Positions 44,674 to 53,962 of a stretch of 64,000 nt of DNA are shown here, piece after piece. The notes under the pieces are model-generated. The model was not told where the DNA came from and ran no database searches. It worked only from the letters and a program-made list of their open reading frames with translations. The stretch is taken from the NCBI GenBank assembly GCA_963712815.1, contig CAVQJL010000016.1, positions 79,585-143,584 of the forward strand, written 5' to 3'. This DNA comes from RPQJ01 sp963712815 (lineage in GTDB: Bacteria > Pseudomonadota > Gammaproteobacteria > Steroidobacterales > Steroidobacteraceae). Numbering within the stretch: the stretch's first letter is position 1; each line of letters starts with the position of its first letter. The translations under genes and the position numbers were made by a program.

Positions 44674-46652
44674 AGATCATCTATACCGACGTGCTGGTGA
44701 TCGGCGGCGGCCTCGCCGGACTGCGCATCGCGATCGGGGCGCGGCGCCGCGGCCACGACGCGATCGTCCTGTCGCTGGTGCCGCCCAAGCGCTCGCACTC
44801 CGCGGCCGCGCAGGGCGGCATGCAGGCGAGCCTCGGCAACGTCGTCAAGGGCCAGGGCGACAACGAGGACGTGCACTTCGAGGACACGGTCAAGGGCAGC
44901 GACTGGGGCGCCGACCAGCAGGTGGTGCGCATGTTCGTCAACACGGCCCCGAAGGCCGTGCGCGAGCTCGCGGCCTGGGGCGTGCCCTGGAGCCGCGTCC
45001 GCCAGGGCGACCGCGAGGTGATCATCAACGGCCAGAAGGTCACCATCACCGAGCGGGCCGAGGCGCACGGCCTCGTCGCGCAGCGCGACTTCGGCGGCAC
45101 CAAGAAGTGGCGTACCTGCTACGTCTCGGACGGCACGGGCCACGCGATGCTGTTCGCGGTCGGCGACCAGGCGATCGCCCAGGGCGTGCCCGTGCACGAG
45201 CGCAAGGAGGCCCTCGCGCTCATCCACGACGGCTCGCGCTGCTACGGCGCCGTGGTGCGCGACCTGATCACGGGCGAGCTCACCGCCTACGTCGCCAAGG
45301 CCACGGCGATCGCCACCGGCGGCGCGGGGCGCGTGTACCGGGTCACGACCAACGCCGTGATCTGCGAGGGCATCGGCGCGGCGCTTGCGCTCGAGACCGG
45401 GGTCGCGGCGCTCGGCAACATGGAGGCCGTGCAGTTCCACCCGACCGGCATCTTCCCGGCCGGCATCCTCGTCACCGAGGGCTGCCGTGGCGACGGCGGC
45501 CTGCTGCGCGACGGCGCCGGCCACCGCTTCATGCCGGACTACGAGCCCGAGAAGAAGGAGCTCGCCTCGCGCGACGTGGTGTCGCGCCGCATGGAGGAGC
45601 ACATCCGCAAGGGCCACGCCGCCAAGTCGCGCTTCGGCGAGCACCTGTGGCTCGACATCAAGCTGCTCGGCCGCCGGCACATCGAGCACAACCTTCGCGA
45701 GGTGAAGGAGATCTGCCACTACTTCCTGGGCGTGGACCCGGCGGAGCAGTGGATCCCGGTGCGGCCCGCGCAGCACTACACCATGGGCGGCGTGCGCACC
45801 AAGCACACGGGCGAGAGCCCGACGCTGCGCGGCCTGTTCGCCGCCGGCGAGGCCGCCTGCTGGGACATGCACGGATTCAACCGCCTCGGCGGCAACTCCG
45901 TGGCCGAGACCGTGGTCGCGGGCATGATCGTCGGCGAGTTCATCGCCGACTTCTGCGAAAGCCCGGCCGGCGACCTCGACATCCCGACTGCCCTCATCCG
46001 CGAGGCGGTGGCGGCCGAGCGGGCGCGGCTCGACGTCCTGCTGCATGGCGCAGGCGCCGAGCGGGCCGACGCGCTCAAGATCGAGATGCAGCAGATCATG
46101 ACGGACAGGGTCGGTATCTTCCGCAGGGGTACCGACCTCGAGGAGGCGGTGACCCGGCTGCAGGGCCTGCTGGTGCGCAGCCGCAACATCGGGCTGCGCC
46201 ACCACGCCGACGGCCCGAATCCGGAGCTGGTGACGGCCTATCGCACGCAGAAGATGCTCAAGGTGGCGCTGTGCATCGCCAATGGCGCGCTCGCGCGCAC
46301 CGAGAGTCGTGGCGCGCACTTCCGCGAGGATTTCCCGCGTCGCGACGACACGACCTGGCTCAAGCGCACGCTCGCCACGTGGGCGGATCCCTCGGCCACG
46401 CTGCCGAGCCTCGCCTACGAGCCGCTCGACATCTCGGCGATGGAGCTGCCGCCCGGCTGGCGCGGCTACGGCGCCAAGGACTACCTGGACCACCCCGACA
46501 CGCCGCGGCGCGTGGAGGAGCTGCAGCGGCTCCGCGAGCGGCTCGAAGGCGCGGACCGTCACCGCGTGCAGGCCCAGATCATGCCCTACGAGCACCTGCT
46601 GCCGGAGCGTTTCCGCGGGCCCAACGAACGCATCGACGAGAGGCTGCCATGA
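44670..46652 (+). CDS. frdA: Fumarate reductase / succinate dehydrogenase flavoprotein subunit
   Basis: The catalytic FAD subunit that interconverts fumarate and succinate on the cytoplasmic face. The 660 residues, close to Wolinella FrdA, have the dinucleotide fold VLVIGGGLAGLRIAIGA and the FAD-attachment region KRSHSAAAQGGMQASLGN, with the His that binds flavin covalently. The active-site block is QHYTMGGVRT, followed by GFNRLGGNSVAE. GTG at 44670 overlaps the frdC stop by 4 bases, and the stop overlaps frdB by 4 bases. Direction of catalysis cannot be read directly; the anchor subunit suggests quinol:fumarate reductase. Confidence 0.95.
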   Translation: MKIIYTDVLVIGGGLAGLRIAIGARRRGHDAIVLSLVPPKRSHSAAAQGGMQASLGNVVKGQGDNEDVHFEDTVKGSDWGADQQVVRMFVNTAPKAVRELAAWGVPWSRVRQGDREVIINGQKVTITERAEAHGLVAQRDFGGTKKWRTCYVSDGTGHAMLFAVGDQAIAQGVPVHERKEALALIHDGSRCYGAVVRDLITGELTAYVAKATAIATGGAGRVYRVTTNAVICEGIGAALALETGVAALGNMEAVQFHPTGIFPAGILVTEGCRGDGGLLRDGAGHRFMPDYEPEKKELASRDVVSRRMEEHIRKGHAAKSRFGEHLWLDIKLLGRRHIEHNLREVKEICHYFLGVDPAEQWIPVRPAQHYTMGGVRTKHTGESPTLRGLFAAGEAACWDMHGFNRLGGNSVAETVVAGMIVGEFIADFCESPAGDLDIPTALIREAVAAERARLDVLLHGAGAERADALKIEMQQIMTDRVGIFRRGTDLEEAVTRLQGLLVRSRNIGLRHHADGPNPELVTAYRTQKMLKVALCIANGALARTESRGAHFREDFPRRDDTTWLKRTLATWADPSATLPSLAYEPLDISAMELPPGWRGYGAKDYLDHPDTPRRVEELQRLRERLEGADRHRVQAQIMPYEHLLPERFRGPNERIDERLP

Positions 46653-47407
46653 CCGAGACCACGCCCGCCCCGGCCGCTGCCGCGCCGCGCAAGCTGCGCT
46701 TCCACGTCCTGCGGCACGACCCGCGCGACCCCGGGAGCGTCGCCCACACCGAGGTCTTCGAGCTCGAGGAGGCGGCGGGCATGACCCTGTTCATCGCCCT
46801 GAACGAGATCCGCGAGCAGCTCGACCCGTCGCTCGCCTTCGACTTCGTGTGCCGCGCCGGCATCTGCGGCAGCTGCGGCATGGTGATCAACGGCCGCCCG
46901 GGCCTCGCCTGCCGCACGCTCACAAAGGACCTGCCGGCCGACATCACGCTCGCGCCGCTGCCCGCCTTCGAGCTGATCGCGGATCTGTCCGTGAACACCG
47001 GCAAGTGGATGCGCGGCATGAGCGAGCGGCTCGAGACCTGGGTGCACGCGGTCGAGCAGGACCCGGACCTGCGTCGCATCGAGGCGACCATGGACCCGGA
47101 TCTCGCCGACCGCATCTACGAGCTCGACCGCTGCATCGAGTGCGGCTGCTGCGTCGCGGCCTGCGGCACGGCGCGCATGCGCGAGGACTTCGTGGGCGCG
47201 GTGGGACTCAACAAGATCGCGCGCTTCGCGCTCGACCCGCGCGACGCCCGCACCGACGAGGACTACTACGAGCTCGTCGGCAACGACGACGGCGTGTTCG
47301 GCTGCATGACCCTGCTCGGCTGCCACGACGTCTGCCCGAAGAGCCTGCCGCTGCAGACCCAGATCGCCTTCCTGCGGCGCCGCATGGCCCGCATGGCCCT
47401 CGGCTGA
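46649..47407 (+). CDS. frdB: Fumarate reductase / succinate dehydrogenase iron-sulfur subunit
   Basis: The 252-residue subunit carrying three Fe-S clusters between FrdA and the haems of FrdC. The [2Fe-2S] ligands are in CRAGICGSCGM with a later Cys in LACRTL; the C-terminal ferredoxin part has CIECGCC and a second group in GCMTLLGCHDVCPK. The ATG at 46649 overlaps the frdA stop by 4 bases (ATGA). It ends the frdCAB operon, in the Wolinella gene order. Confidence 0.95.
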   Translation: MTETTPAPAAAAPRKLRFHVLRHDPRDPGSVAHTEVFELEEAAGMTLFIALNEIREQLDPSLAFDFVCRAGICGSCGMVINGRPGLACRTLTKDLPADITLAPLPAFELIADLSVNTGKWMRGMSERLETWVHAVEQDPDLRRIEATMDPDLADRIYELDRCIECGCCVAACGTARMREDFVGAVGLNKIARFALDPRDARTDEDYYELVGNDDGVFGCMTLLGCHDVCPKSLPLQTQIAFLRRRMARMALG

Positions 47408-47508
47408 GGCCGCTTAGCAAATCTTTAGGATTTCGCTAGCGACCATTTAGCAACCGGCCGCGCCGGTCCGCTGCACACTGGCCCCACAACGAACTGGAGG
47501 GGTCGGTC
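47408..47508 (+). promoter_or_regulatory. Upstream region of the cytochrome c gene with a direct repeat
   Basis: 101 bases between frdB and the cytochrome gene, noticeably richer in A and T than the surroundings. TTAGCAA occurs at 47414-47420 and 47447-47453, 33 bases apart, or about three helical turns, which is compatible with a regulator binding twice on one face. GGAGGGG lies 7 bases before the next ATG. No terminator hairpin with a T-run is visible after frdB. Confidence 0.3.
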
Positions 47509-48024
47509 ATGACGATGAATCGAATGGCGGCGGGGGTCCTTGGTGGCCTCCTTCTCACCGTGGGCCTGGCGGCGCAGGCGTCGGCGGCCGAGGCGGGCCG
47601 GGACCCGAAGGTGGAGCGTGGTCGCTACCTCGTGGTGGTCAGCGGCTGCAACGACTGCCACACGCCCGGCTACATGCAGAACGGCGGACCGAAGCTCCCC
47701 GAGAAGACCTGGCTGACCGGCGTACCGGTCGGCTACCAGGGCCCGTGGGGGACGACTTACGCGTCGAACCTCCGGCTCGTCATCAACGGGATGAGCGAGG
47801 CCGAGTGGCTCGTGCATGCACGCAGGGAGTTCAAGCCGCCGATGCCCTGGTTCAACCTGCGTGAAATGACGGACCAGGACCTGAAGGCGATCTACGCCTA
47901 CGTGCGCAGCCTCGGCGCGGCCGGCGAGACGGCGCCCGCCTACGTCGCTCCGGGCGGCAAGGTCACGACGCCGTACTTCGTGTTCGTGCCGAAGGTGGAC
48001 CCGCCGCAGGCCGCGGCGCGCTGA
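47509..48024 (+). CDS. Exported monohaem c-type cytochrome
   Basis: A 171-residue periplasmic protein with a Sec signal peptide (about residues 1-26, ending ASAAE). It has one haem-attachment motif, CNDCH near residue 47. A candidate axial Met lies in EFKPPMPWFN near residue 107, and a final helix reads LKAIYAYVRSLG. This is the layout of small class I-like cytochromes associated with alcohol or sulfur oxidation, but the partner is unknown. The ATG follows GGAGGGG. It lies downstream of frdB and converges on the GAF-domain gene with a 7-base gap. Confidence 0.88.
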   Translation: MTMNRMAAGVLGGLLLTVGLAAQASAAEAGRDPKVERGRYLVVVSGCNDCHTPGYMQNGGPKLPEKTWLTGVPVGYQGPWGTTYASNLRLVINGMSEAEWLVHARREFKPPMPWFNLREMTDQDLKAIYAYVRSLGAAGETAPAYVAPGGKVTTPYFVFVPKVDPPQAAAR

Positions 48025-48031
48025 GGCGGGA

Positions 48032-49379
48032 TCAGCGCGCGATTTCCGCGAGCTGCAGGGGCCGGAGGACGTTGAACCGGAAGCGTCCCCGGCCCGTCTT
48101 CTCGATGCGCAGGGCCGGGCAGCGCTCCTCGAGGCGCCGCTGCAGCAGGATCAGCCGCGCCTCGAGGTTCTCGCTGAAGTCGGGCAGGCGGATCGCCGGG
48201 TCGAGCCGAAGCTCCCGGTTGGTGTGCTCGGAGCGGCCATCCTCGAGGTGGGCGCGCAGCAGCCGCCAGAGAATCGCGCCGGCCACGCCCTTGATGAGGT
48301 AGTCCTCGCCCACGAAGATGCTGTCGTTCTCGAGGTAGCGGCGGACTCGCAGCGGCGCGCCCTGCAGCGCCGCGGATGCACGCCTGCGGCTGCGCATCTT
48401 CGCCCGGCGCTGCGACGGCCTCGTCCTCGTGCAGCGCCGCGACCGCGCCGACGTGGCTCGCGAGCACCATGAACCCGTCTTCCTCGTCGTAGCCGAAGCG
48501 GCCCGTCGCCTCGCTCTCGGCGAACAGCACGCCGAGCAGCCGCTGCCCGGCGAGGATCGGCACGGCGATCTGGCTCTGCGACTGCGGCAGTCCCGGGAAC
48601 GGGATGCGCGCCTCGAGACCCGCGGTGAGGCCGTGGCTCTCCGCATCCTCGCGCATGGCGCGCCCGTAGCCGAACTCGGACGTGGCGTGCGAGATGCGGA
48701 TGGGGATGCGCGCCTGCGCCGCCGTGCCGATGACGCCCTCGCCGAGGCGCAGCTCGGCGCCGACGCCGGACTCGGCGTAGCCGCGGCTCGCCACGGTGTA
48801 GAGGCGCTCGCCGCGCGGGTCGTACATCAGCACCATGGCGTGGGCGATGCCGATCGGATCCTCGAGCACGCCGAGCAGTGCGTCGATCAGCGATGCGAGG
48901 TCGGTGGCGCCGGACAGCCGCGCCATGCACGCGCGCAGCGTCGTCACGTCCACCTCCGGGGCCGGCGGTGCGGCCAGCGGCGTGCCGTACACCTCGCTCA
49001 CCGATTCCACGCGGTAGACGTCCGAGCCGCGCAGCCTGAACACGCCGGTCATGCCCGCGTGCGAGGCGATTCCCGCGAGCTTGGCCTTCATGCATTCGAA
49101 CAGCGGGCCGGAGTCCTCCGTGCGCAGGTAGCGGACCGCGAGCCGGTACTGTGCCCCGGTATCCGGCTGGACGACGACCACCGTCGCGCGCGGGTTCTCG
49201 AGCACGTTCTGCCGGGTCTTGCTGAAGAACTGGAACGACAGCGCGACGTGCTGCGCGTCGACGAAGTGCACCTCCGAGATGTAGGAAACGTTCGGCGTGC
49301 CGTCGCGCGCGCAGGTCGCGATCACGGCGGGAACGGCGCCCTCGAAGCACGGCCTCAGCGACTGCAGCGTGAGCGGCAT
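48032..49379 (-). CDS. Split-barrel flavin-type + GAF + winged-helix-like protein, one frameshift
   Basis: A protein of about 448 residues. Residues about 5-130 resemble a pyridoxamine-5-phosphate-oxidase-type FMN split barrel (VPAVIATCARDGTPNVSYISEVHFVD). Residues about 165-320 are a GAF domain (LYTVASRGYAESGVGAELRLGEGVIG). After a break near 48380, reading one base later gives ENDSIFVGEDYLIKGVAGAILW and a basic region resembling a winged-helix output domain. Removing one base joins the parts. It may sense a flavin or small molecule and regulate transcription; this is inference. The ATG at 49379 lies 1 base after the next upstream gene's stop. Confidence 0.78.
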
Positions 49380-49380
49380 G

Positions 49381-49875
49381 TCAGGTGGCGAGCCGCTGGC
49401 CGGCACCGGGGCCGGGGGTCTGCTGGAAGGCGGCGCACGGCGTGAAGCGGATTGCGGCGAGGCGCTCTGCCCGGCCGCGCAGCGCCCCGGCGAACTCTGT
49501 CGCGTAGCCGATGCTGCCGAGCTCATTGATCCACGCCGCGAGATGCCGCGCCGCGACCGCGCGGTCCGCCGGGGTCACCTTGACGATCCTCGCGTCGGTG
49601 CCCTTCAGCTGGATGGTGCGGTGCGTGCTCGGCTGGCTGAAGACCACCGCGACCATGCCGTTCGCAGCGACGTCTTCGAGCAGCGTCCCGGCGCGGCTCG
49701 GCTCGACCAGCACCGTGACCCGGCGGCGATCGCGTGAGACGCGGCAGCCGCAGCCGCGCACGACGTCGGCCACGAGTTCGGCGTTGCGCGAGGCGACGAT
49801 CACCGAGACCCCGCGCTGGATGAACGCGGCGTGATCGGCGTCGAGCGGCGACGGCTGGCCTTGTTCGCCCGTCAT
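49381..49875 (-). CDS. Pyridoxamine 5'-phosphate oxidase-like FMN split-barrel protein
   Basis: A 164-residue single-domain protein of the FMN-binding split-barrel superfamily, seen in FIQRGVSVIVASRNAELVADVVRGCGC and VTVLVEPSRAGTLLEDVAANGMVAVVFSQP. True PNPOx residues are not obvious, so a general flavin-binding or F420/haem-type role is possible. It ends 1 base before the larger split-barrel/GAF gene and begins 17 bases after the old-yellow-enzyme gene, so the three probably form one unit. Confidence 0.78.
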   Translation of the reverse strand: MTGEQGQPSPLDADHAAFIQRGVSVIVASRNAELVADVVRGCGCRVSRDRRRVTVLVEPSRAGTLLEDVAANGMVAVVFSQPSTHRTIQLKGTDARIVKVTPADRAVAARHLAAWINELGSIGYATEFAGALRGRAERLAAIRFTPCAAFQQTPGPGAGQRLAT

Positions 49876-49892
49876 GGGGCGGATGATAGCGG

Positions 49893-51002
49893 TCAGCCAG
49901 CCGCGTCGCGCACGCTGCGCCAGGACGCGGGCCGGGCCCGGGCATACTGCGGCGGGCAGTGCACTTCGGCGCCGAGCGCATCGGCGGCATGCCAGCCCCA
50001 GCGCGGGTCGTCGAGGAAGGCGCGCGCCAGCGCGACCTGGTCCGCCTCGCCCTCGGCGATGATCGCGTTGGCCTGCCGGGGCGAGGTGATGAGCCCGACC
50101 GCGCGGGTCACGAGGCCCGTCGCCGCGCGGATGCGCGCCGCCGCGGGCACCTGGTAGCCGGGGCCGATCGGCACCTGTGCGTGCGGGGTGAGCCCGGCGG
50201 ACGACACGCACACGTAGTCGATGCCGATGGCCTGCGCCGCGCGCACGTACTCGATGGAGTCGTCCACGCTCCAGCCGCCCTCGACCCAGTCCGTGGCGGA
50301 GATCCGCATGCCGAGGACCGTGGTCGGCGGCACCACGGCCGAGACGGCCTCGAGCACCTCGAGCGGGAAGCGCATGCGGTTCGCGAGAGTCTCGCCGTAA
50401 CCGTCGTCGCGCTTGTTGCTGAGCGGCGAGAGGAACTGGTGCAGCAGGTAGCCGTGCGCCGAGTGCAGTTCGATCACCTCGAAGCCGAGGTGCAGCGCCC
50501 GGCGAGCGGCGTGCACGAACGCGTCGGTCACGCGCGCCATGCCGTCCTCGTCGAGGGCGTCGGGCACGTGCCAGCCGTCGTCGAAGGCGATGGCCGAGGC
50601 GGACACGGTGGGCCACGGGTCCTCGTCCCGGCGCAGCGCCCGGCCGCCCTCCCAGGGCAGCTGCGAGGACGCCTTGCGCCCGGCGTGCGCGAGCTGGATG
50701 CCGAATTTCGCGGGCCCCGCGACCCGTCGGGCCGCGGCCAGCGCCCGCGCGAGCGCGGCCTCGCAATCGTCGCTGTAGAGGCCGAGGCAGCCGTGCGTGA
50801 TGCGGCCGCGCCGCTCCACTCCCGTGGCCTCGACCATCACGAGGCCGGCGCCCGACATGGCGAGCGAAGGCAGGTGCTGCAGGTGCCAGTCGCCGGCGCA
50901 GCCGTCGGCGGCGGAGTACTGGCACATCGGGGCCACGGCGAGGCGGTTCGGCAGCGTGACCGGACCGACGGCGAGGGGGTCGAACAGCGTGGGGTGCGTC
51001 AT
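49893..51002 (-). CDS. NADH:flavin oxidoreductase, old yellow enzyme family (YqjM-like)
   Basis: A 369-residue FMN TIM-barrel ene-reductase. The start LFDPLAVGPVTLPNRLAVAPMCQYSA includes the Cys typical of the YqjM-like, thermophilic-type class. FELHSAHGYLLHQFLSP-like (IELHSAHGYLLHQFLSPLSNKR) and the active-site His pair support catalysis on activated C=C bonds with NAD(P)H. ATG at 51002 is chosen; an in-frame GTG two codons upstream is possible, and no strong ribosome site is seen. It diverges from the hydroxyacid dehydrogenase gene across 77 bases. Confidence 0.93.
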   Translation of the reverse strand: MTHPTLFDPLAVGPVTLPNRLAVAPMCQYSAADGCAGDWHLQHLPSLAMSGAGLVMVEATGVERRGRITHGCLGLYSDDCEAALARALAAARRVAGPAKFGIQLAHAGRKASSQLPWEGGRALRRDEDPWPTVSASAIAFDDGWHVPDALDEDGMARVTDAFVHAARRALHLGFEVIELHSAHGYLLHQFLSPLSNKRDDGYGETLANRMRFPLEVLEAVSAVVPPTTVLGMRISATDWVEGGWSVDDSIEYVRAAQAIGIDYVCVSSAGLTPHAQVPIGPGYQVPAAARIRAATGLVTRAVGLITSPRQANAIIAEGEADQVALARAFLDDPRWGWHAADALGAEVHCPPQYARARPASWRSVRDAAG

Positions 51003-51079
51003 GCGCACGGATTGTACTGGTCCGGGCGCGGCCGTTGGTTTAGGGTCCTCCGGCCGCCCACCCGTCGCAGGAGACGACC

Positions 51080-52216
51080 ATGCCCTCGATCCTCCGCGCA
51101 GGCCCGCGCGCCGTCGGTCTGTTCCTCATGCTCGCCGGGCTGCCCGGTCCCGGGGTTGCGGCCGACGCCACCGCCGGTTCGACCGTTGCACCGCTGATCG
51201 AACGCCTCGGCCTCGAGGAGTCGGCCATGCCCGTGCGCGAGCGGGCCGGCTGGCAGCGGCCGAAGAAGATCCTGGTGTGGAACCTGCCGCCGCAGATGCT
51301 GCCGGCGCTGCAGGCGGTCGCCCCGGGCGTCGAGCTGCTGCCGGCGACGAACGCCGCCGAGGCCGCGACGCTGGCGAAGGAGGCGGACGCCGTCCTCGGC
51401 CTGTGCACGCCCGAGCTGCTCGCCGCGGGCCCGGGCATCCGCTGGATCCAGACCTACTCGGCGGGCGTCGAGCGCTGCGTGGCGATTCCCGCGCTGCGCG
51501 AGCGAGACATCCTGCTCACCAACATGCAGCGCGTTTCGGGGCCGGTGATGGCCGAGCACGTCCTGGCCATGATGCTCGCCCACGCGCGCGGGCTGCATTT
51601 CTACATCCCCGAGCGCATGGCGGGCCGCTGGACCCGCGAGATGCCGGCCCCGGGCCGCATGCTGACGCTCGAGGGCAAGACCGTGCTGGTGGTGGGGCTC
51701 GGCGGCATCGGCGTCGAGGTCGCGAAGCGCGCGCACGCCCTCGGCATGCGCGTCGTCGCCACCCGGGCGAGCGGCCGCGAAGGCCCGCCGTTCGTGAGCT
51801 ACGTGGGCTTGCCGGACGAGCTGCACCGGCTCGCGGCCGAGGCCGACTTCGTCGTCAACACGGTGCCGCTGACGCCCGCGACCACCGGCATGTTCGACGC
51901 GAAGTTCTTCGCGTCCGTCAAGCCGGGCGCGTTCTTCGTGAACGTGGGGCGCGGCGGCAGCGTCGTGCAGTCCGAGCTGGTCGCGGCGCTCAAGAGCGGC
52001 CGCCTCGCCGGCGCGGGTCTCGACGTCACCGATCCCGAACCGCTGCCGGCCGACAGCCCGTTGTGGCAGATGCCCAACGTGATCCTGACGCCGCACGTGT
52101 CGGCCCAGTCCGACCTCGGCAACGAGGCGCGCTTCGCGATCGGCGTCGAGAACCTGCGCCGCTATGTCGCGGGGGAGAAGATGCTGTCGGTGGTGGACGT
52201 GGCGAAGGGCTACTGA
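51080..52216 (+). CDS. D-2-hydroxyacid dehydrogenase with predicted signal peptide
   Basis: A 378-residue protein of the D-isomer-specific 2-hydroxyacid dehydrogenase family. It has the Rossmann motif GLGGIGVEVAKRA, the catalytic Arg in VGRGGSVV, a Glu in DPEPLP and the His in LTPHVSAQ. The first 28 residues look like a Sec signal (hydrophobic LFLMLAGLPGPGVAADA). Such NAD(P)-linked enzymes are normally cytoplasmic, so export would be odd; alternatively the N-terminus is a membrane anchor. The ATG follows GGAG. It converges on yceH. Confidence 0.88.
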   Translation: MPSILRAGPRAVGLFLMLAGLPGPGVAADATAGSTVAPLIERLGLEESAMPVRERAGWQRPKKILVWNLPPQMLPALQAVAPGVELLPATNAAEAATLAKEADAVLGLCTPELLAAGPGIRWIQTYSAGVERCVAIPALRERDILLTNMQRVSGPVMAEHVLAMMLAHARGLHFYIPERMAGRWTREMPAPGRMLTLEGKTVLVVGLGGIGVEVAKRAHALGMRVVATRASGREGPPFVSYVGLPDELHRLAAEADFVVNTVPLTPATTGMFDAKFFASVKPGAFFVNVGRGGSVVQSELVAALKSGRLAGAGLDVTDPEPLPADSPLWQMPNVILTPHVSAQSDLGNEARFAIGVENLRRYVAGEKMLSVVDVAKGY

Positions 52217-52306
52217 CGCGGGCCGGGCGCGACAACCAATTCAGTTCATGCACGGCGTGGCATCCGGGATCGCGTCGGTGGTCGCGCACCGCCGGGCGCT
52301 TGCGGC

Positions 52307-52987
52307 TCAGGGCCCCGTGCCTGAATCGACCTTCGCCTTGAGCAGTTCGATTTCGTGCCGGAGCTCTGCGACTGCGGCTTCGAGTGCAGCGATGCGTTCG
52401 CTGGCGGCCGATGTGCCTGCCGCCGAATCAGAACCGGAACGCGATGGCCGCGGCTCATCCTCGACGTAGGGCGGCGCCTCCCCGCTGAACAGGTGCATGT
52501 ACCGCGACTCGCGCCGCCCGGGCTCGCGGGTCAGCTTCGCGACGAACGGTCCGTCCGGCCGGGTCATGAGTTCCTCGAGCTCGGTCTCGACCTCGCTCAC
52601 GTCGTGCACCGGCGCGAGCCGCGCGGCGTGAGTGCGCAGCTCGCCCGGCGTCTGCGGGCCGCGCAGCAGCAGTTCGCAGACGATCGCCGTGCCGCGGGGC
52701 GAGAACTTGAGCGAGCCGAACTGCGTGTTGCAGAACAGGTGCTGGTACTTCGGTACGCGGCTGCCGAAGCCCGACTTCTCGAGCACCAGCTGCCGCTTCA
52801 TCAGGCCGTCGACCACGGCCTGCACCTCGCGCTCCTCGAGCGCGAGCACGGGATGGCGGTTGCTCTTCTGGTTGCAGGCGTTGACGAGCGCGTTCAGCGA
52901 CAGCGGGTACTGGTCGGGCGTCGCGATCTGCTTCTCGATCAGGCAGCCGATCACGCGGGCTTCGTGGGGCGTCAGTTCAAGGGACAT
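52307..52987 (-). CDS. yceH: YceH family protein (DUF480)
   Basis: A 226-residue protein of the YceH/DUF480 family: two tandem winged-helix domains (LTPHEARVIGCLIEKQIATPDQYPLSLNALVNACNQKSNR and a second copy around GPQTPGELRTHAARLAP). A C-terminal coiled coil (ERIAALEAAVAELRHEIELLKAK) follows. Function is not established in the family. The ATG at 52987 agrees with the conserved N-terminus. The gene converges on the hydroxyacid dehydrogenase gene (90-base gap) and diverges from the acyltransferase gene. Confidence 0.93.
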   Translation of the reverse strand: MSLELTPHEARVIGCLIEKQIATPDQYPLSLNALVNACNQKSNRHPVLALEEREVQAVVDGLMKRQLVLEKSGFGSRVPKYQHLFCNTQFGSLKFSPRGTAIVCELLLRGPQTPGELRTHAARLAPVHDVSEVETELEELMTRPDGPFVAKLTREPGRRESRYMHLFSGEAPPYVEDEPRPSRSGSDSAAGTSAASERIAALEAAVAELRHEIELLKAKVDSGTGP

Positions 52988-53060
52988 CGCGGCTCCGTGG
53001 GCTGGGTTTCGGTCGCATCCGCGGGGCATAATCGGCGCCCCGGACAGCGGATGTTACTCG

Positions 53061-53952
53061 GTGCAGCAGCGCAGCGGTTCCACGATCAAGGGCGTGGTCA
53101 CGATCACGCTGATGGCGTTCAACGTCATCTTCTGGTGCACGCTGCTCTTCACCGTGGCCTTGCTGAAGGCGATCGTGCCGGTCGGCGCCTGGCGCCGGTG
53201 GACCAGCCGCGGCATGACGGCCCTCGCCGAGGCCTGGATCGGCACCAACAACGCGATCTTCCGCCTGATGGGCTCGCTGCCCCTCGACACCCGCGGCCTC
53301 GAAGGGCTCTCGATGCGCGAGTGGTACCTCGTGATCTCGAACCACCGCTCCTGGGTGGACATCCTGGTGCTGCAGGCGGTGTTCAACCGGCGCATTCCCT
53401 TCCTCAAGTTCTTCCTCAAGCAGCAGCTCATCTGGGTGCCTTTCCTCGGCATCGCGTGGTGGGCGCTCGACTTCCCGTTCATGCGCCGCTACACGGCCGC
53501 GCACCTCGAGAAGCACCCCGAGGACCGCGGCAAGGACCTCGAGGTGACCCGCCGCGCCTGCGAGAAATTCCGCCTGATTCCCACCTCGGTCATGAACTTC
53601 GTCGAGGGCACGCGCTTCACGCCCGCGAAGCACGCGGCGTTCAAGTCGCCGTACCGCAACCTGCTGCCCACGCGGGCGGGCGGCACCTCGTTCGTGCTGT
53701 CCGCCATGGGCGGCATGCTGCATTCGCTGCTGGACGTGACGATCGCGTACTCGACCGGGACGCCGACCCTCTGGGACCTCTGCTGCGGCCGCGTCGGCCC
53801 GGTCGATCGTGGACGTGCGGCGGCGCCCGATCGACCCGTGGATGTCGGCCGGCGACTACGCCAGCGATCCGGCCTTCCGCGAGCGCTTCAAGGGCTGGCT
53901 CGCCGGCCTGTGGGCCGACAAGGACGAGCTGCTCGACCGGTTGCTGAAGTGA
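53061..53952 (+). CDS. Lysophospholipid acyltransferase (PlsC/YihG-like), one frameshift
   Basis: An inner-membrane acyltransferase of the YihG/LPLAT family. It has a hydrophobic N-terminal helix, NHRSWVDILVLQ with the catalytic HxxxxD, and FVEGTR. The frame breaks near 53798: after CCGRVG, reading one base later gives SIVDVRRRPIDPWMSAG and a normal C-terminus ending in LDRLLK. Removing one base yields 296 residues, a typical length. GTG at 53061 is the likely start, though an upstream ribosome site is not evident. It would acylate lysophosphatidate or a related lysophospholipid. Confidence 0.85.
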
Positions 53953-53962
53953 GGACGTGAAC

